In this document: piece by piece, positions 19,790-21,897 of the stretch
Layout of the letters: every line of letters starts with the position of its first letter
Numbering within the stretch: the first letter of the stretch is position 1
Source of the DNA: Priapulus caudatus
Lineage: Eukaryota; Priapulida; Priapulimorpha; Priapulimorphida; Priapulidae
NCBI RefSeq assembly: GCF_000485595.1
Contig: NW_014577155.1
Coordinates: forward strand, 499,064-520,960
DNA: 21,897 nt
Direction: 5' to 3'
Position numbers and translations under genes: made by a program
The notes under the pieces: generated by a model
What the model was told of the DNA's origin: nothing
Seen by the model: only the letters and a program-made list of their open reading frames with translations
The model's database searches: none

Positions 19790-19955
19790 ATTGCTTTCCG
19801 TTCTTTTGAATTCCACTCTTCCATTTCTTTGAATTCCATTCCTTTCCATTTTTTTAAATTTCATTCTTTTCAATTCTTTTCAAATTCCGTTCTTTTTCCC
19901 TCTTTTTGAATTCAATTCTTATCCACTCTTTAGAATTCCATTCTTTTCGACTCCT
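19790..19955. repeat. Degenerate TTCCATTCTTTTGAA-type simple satellite
   Basis: Repeated TTCCATTC, CTTTTGAATTCCA and CATTCTTTTC motifs spaced by about 10 to 20 bases make a pyrimidine-rich tract. The copies are diverged, so the unit length is not sharp. It resembles (ATTCC)-type simple satellites in style only. Confidence 0.7.
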
Positions 19956-20285
19956 TATAAAAGGCGGAAAGGCGAATCGTCATGATGTCGTATCAGCAGA
20001 CACGCGCCGTTCAAACTGTCGTCGGCAATCAGCCGACTCGTGCTCTTCCACACAACTTCCGGTCTAAAAATGCAGCAGAAAAAAATAAAACGTAGCAGGC
20101 GCGCATATAGGATCGTAGAAAGGGCGCGCAATGTTTTGGTTATGTTTAATTAGTCGGATGTTATATATGAGCGCAACTCATATAGCAACTCATAAGGAAT
20201 AAGAGCAGTAACGTAGCAGTAATGCACGTGGAGTCATGCATTTAGTGCTAATTGTTTATAGTGCGATATAAATTTCACTATATAN
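19956..20285. other. Unique sequence up to an ambiguous base
   Basis: No coding signal recognised. Near the right end AGTGCGATA occurs at about 20260 and again at about 20287, on either side of the single ambiguous base N at 20285, which may mark an assembly join or a polymorphic site. Confidence 0.45.
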
Positions 20286-20365
20286 CAGTGCGATAGACCG
20301 GGAAAATCCGACGACGCCAAACTTGGTTCCCGCGTAGGCTGGGATGTACCAGAGAGGGGTTAGTC
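20286..20365 (-). CDS. Short-chain dehydrogenase (15-PGDH-like), catalytic-motif exon
   Basis: After acceptor TTATCCTTTGACAG the exon gives L-T-P-L-W-Y-I-P-A-Y-A-G-T-K-F-G-V-V-G-F-S-R-S-I-A-L, with two bases (GA) completing a Gly begun in the previous exon. The Y-A-G-T-K stretch is the Tyr-x-x-x-Lys catalytic motif of classical NAD(P)-dependent short-chain dehydrogenases. Human HPGD has P-V-Y-C-A-S-K-H-G-I-V-G-F-T-R-S-A-A-L at this place. The likely substrate class (hydroxylated fatty acid or alcohol) is family inference only. The exon appears to end at 20286, where the donor would be NTATAT, so the ambiguous base would have to be G on this strand. Exons encoding the rest of the enzyme were not found to the left. 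Confidence 0.8.
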
Positions 20366-20840
20366 CTGTCAAAGGATAAGGTAGTACGTCAATTATCAAA
20401 TCACAAGTGCCAATTTTACATGTTATTTCGCTGCTTCTCTGTAGAAAGCCCTGTATACACCAGGAGAAAGAAACGTGCAAGAGCTGTGTACTGTAACAAC
20501 TGCCAAATATTTAGCAGCATCCCGCCACAATCCTTCTCATATGCTATAATGTACATAGGAATGCCGCTCGCGTCGCCTGTCGGGCTGCTAGCCAACCTAA
20601 CCTCATTCGGCCAAACTTATGCACTCAAAATGGGCAGGGGTATGCCCGCGAGTGAAATCCGATCTAAACATTTTACTTCAGCCCCAGCATCCCGCTACAC
20701 CCCTACTTTCCACTACTACCCCGTACCCAGTTCCCGTTTGCTAAAATACATGAGTAATGGCACGCGGATCGCTCATCCATGCATATATACTGCAGCATAT
20801 TTTAGAAAGCAAAGATGGCAACAATTGTTTGAGACTTAAT
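20366..20840 (-). other. Dehydrogenase intron, unique part
   Basis: This is intron sequence between the two dehydrogenase exons. A plus-strand open frame of 139 codons (20420-20839) crosses it; it contains no domain I recognise and lies antisense within the intron, so it is not called. Confidence 0.5.
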
Positions 20841-21172
20841 AATAGATAAATCTATAACTAGGGTTTCTGAACTAATGAATATATGAATAGATAATATGAT
20901 TAGAAATGAAGCAATAGATAAATAGCTATATTAAAAACTATACAATAGATTAATATATTAGAAACTAAACAACAGCTAAATAGATTAGAAATTAAACAAG
21001 GGATAAGTAGACTAGAAATTAAACAATAGATAATTAGAGAAGAAACTATACACTAGGCAACTAGATAATATATTAAACAATAGATAGAATACAAACTATA
21101 CAATCTATGAATAGATTAGAAACTAAACAATAGCTACTTAAACTAGAATCTAAACAGTAGGTGAACTAGATA
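20840..21172. repeat. AT-rich tandem repeat, about 27- to 33-bp units
   Basis: Diverged units of the form TTAGAAACTAAACAATAGAT followed by AA(A)TAGA repeat roughly ten times through the dehydrogenase intron. Copies near 20960, 20985, 21014 and 21117 show it best. GATAAATAG/GATAGATA motifs recur within it. Confidence 0.8.
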
Positions 21173-21214
21173 GGCGGCACTACGATGGAAACAAGATGGC
21201 GACTGCAGCAAGAC

Positions 21215-21311
21215 CTCCAAGTGATGACACGTTGACGACGATGCCTCCATCGAAACCGTGACATTTTCCCATGTACTTCAGCGCCAGCATGGTTCCCGTG
21301 ATGACGGCAGT
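21215..21311 (-). CDS. Short-chain dehydrogenase (15-PGDH-like), central Rossmann-fold exon
   Basis: Acceptor CATGTTCTGCAG precedes ACT. The 97 bp encode T-A-V-I-T-G-T-M-L-A-L-K-Y-M-G-K, then C-H-G-F-D-G-G-I-V-V-N-V-S-S-L-G plus one base. The N-V-S-S segment holds the catalytic Ser of the family and aligns with human HPGD G-G-I-I-I-N-M-S-S-L-A-G. The exon ends in phase 1 before GTCTTG, a weak donor, but the phase and the family alignment with 20286-20365 (S-S-L-G-G-L-T-P) are exact in length. The cofactor-binding exons (G-x-x-x-G-x-G) must lie beyond the right edge. Confidence 0.82.
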
Positions 21312-21378
21312 CTGCAGAACATGACAAACACACTGTAACCCTTCCCGTAAATATCTTGTAGACGTGTGGCAGGTAGTC

Positions 21379-21512
21379 CCACGTTGATCAGCATGAGGCA
21401 TCATGTTGACCATCACATGGTTCTACGTTGACCACCAATGGCGCCACGTTGACCAATAGGGACACCAAAATTACTACCAGGTGGCACCACGTTGACCAAC
21501 AGGTGGCACCAC
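21379..21512. repeat. Short tandem repeat around CCACGTTGACCA
   Basis: CACGTTGATCA, CATGTTGACCA, CTACGTTGACCA, CCACGTTGACCA (twice) and GGTGGCACCA recur at intervals of about 24 to 36 bases. It lies in intron sequence of the dehydrogenase gene. On the plus strand it reads as an open frame but with repeat-like composition. Confidence 0.75.
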
Positions 21513-21579
21513 ACTGCCTCAACGCTTACTCTACTCATCGGCAGCAAACCAACGAAGGAGTTGATACAGAGGTCGCCCT

Positions 21580-21632
21580 CAGCGGCGGATTTAGGTGGGG
21601 GGGCCGACCCGGCTCCGGCCCCCCTTTGAATT
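21580..21632 (+). mobile_element. Possible end of a hAT-like element (fragment)
   Basis: CAGCGGCGGATTTAGGTGGG followed by G and C runs resembles the terminal inverted repeats (CAG-GGCGGAT-AGG-GGGG) of hAT-type elements in animal genomes. No matching opposite end occurs before the window edge and an A-tract with GA repeat follows at 21639-21665, so at most a truncated copy is present. Confidence 0.4.
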
Positions 21633-21638
21633 CAGGCA

Positions 21639-21665
21639 AAAAAAAAAGAGAGAGAGCGAGAGAGC
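21639..21665. repeat. A-tract with (GA)n
   Basis: A run of about ten A followed by GAGAGAGAGCGAGAGAG. It is low complexity with no further meaning seen. Confidence 0.85.
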
Positions 21666-21897
21666 ATACTTAAAACGGTACGCGTCACACAGATACATAG
21701 TTACACCATTTGCGGTATTTCGTTTCGTGTTTTTGCCCTGGACTGATTTCACTGGAAGCAGCCTGCCCTACGAGCAGACGACAACACGTGTAGGACCAGT
21801 TCGGTGTAACGATTCATCCCTGTTAGTAAGGCTGAGAGGGTCTATGTCCCCCGGGGTACTGCCGGAACGTACCCTGGTACTATCTAATATGCCGAAC
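21666..21897. other. Right-hand end, nothing recognised
   Basis: Mixed-composition sequence, presumably dehydrogenase intron, with no coding exon recognised on the minus strand before the window ends. Confidence 0.4.

Noticed and set aside
20420-20839. 139-codon plus-strand frame
   Set aside because: Antisense within the dehydrogenase intron, no domain or splice context; probably chance.
21190-21203. ACAAGATGGCGACTG, a strong YY1-type motif on the plus strand
   Set aside because: It falls at the start of the dehydrogenase intron, just after the Ser exon; without start-site data a promoter call is unsupported.

Overview
The window is nuclear DNA from an animal. It has small exons with GT-AG junctions and phase-compatible introns, abundant microsatellites, minisatellites and MITE-like elements, and proteins of metazoan families. 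I cannot fix the species. Lineage-specific tandem arrays and a G/C-run MITE suggest an invertebrate rather than a vertebrate, at low confidence.

Layout. (1) Positions 1-3169: CA microsatellite, a CpG-rich block and a purine-rich minisatellite; no gene is supported. (2) Positions 3170-15419, minus strand: the 5' part of a PHF10 (BAF45a / e(y)3-SAYP) gene, a chromatin-remodelling subunit of PBAF-type SWI/SNF. I reconstruct six coding exons: 14934-15419, 14384-14552, 13880-14012, 12910-13040, about 10308-10440 (damaged) and 3170-3238. Phases agree at all junctions (0, 1, 2, 1, 0). The C-terminal PHD-finger exons must lie beyond position 1. (3) Introns 4 and 5 hold two large tandem arrays that bracket exon 5: about 60 copies of a 20-bp unit upstream of it, and about 150 copies of a 34-bp unit downstream. 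(4) Positions 17155-18190, plus strand: a bZIP transcription factor of the PAR/NFIL3/CES-2 type in one coding exon, divergent from PHF10, with a MITE just upstream and a perfect 22-bp stem in its 3' UTR. (5) Positions 20286-21311, minus strand: two exons of a short-chain dehydrogenase resembling 15-hydroxyprostaglandin dehydrogenase. Its start lies beyond the right edge, and its C-terminal exons are not found in the window.

The most interesting point is that the 34-bp unit of the 5.3-kb array appears to be an amplified copy of the PHF10 exon 5/intron 5 boundary. Read on the coding strand, each unit contains codons for K-D-Y-P-L-M-Y-L (the exact place and length of human K-E-Y-P-A-K-H-A in the SAY region) followed by a consensus splice donor, CTG|GTGAGT. 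The gene therefore carries on the order of 150 tandem copies of its own 5' splice site inside one intron. The middle of both arrays, and exon 5 itself, are full of one- and two-base indels, while some array stretches are clean. This looks like gap filling with uncorrected long reads, so the apparent frameshifts in exon 5 are more likely assembly errors than gene decay.
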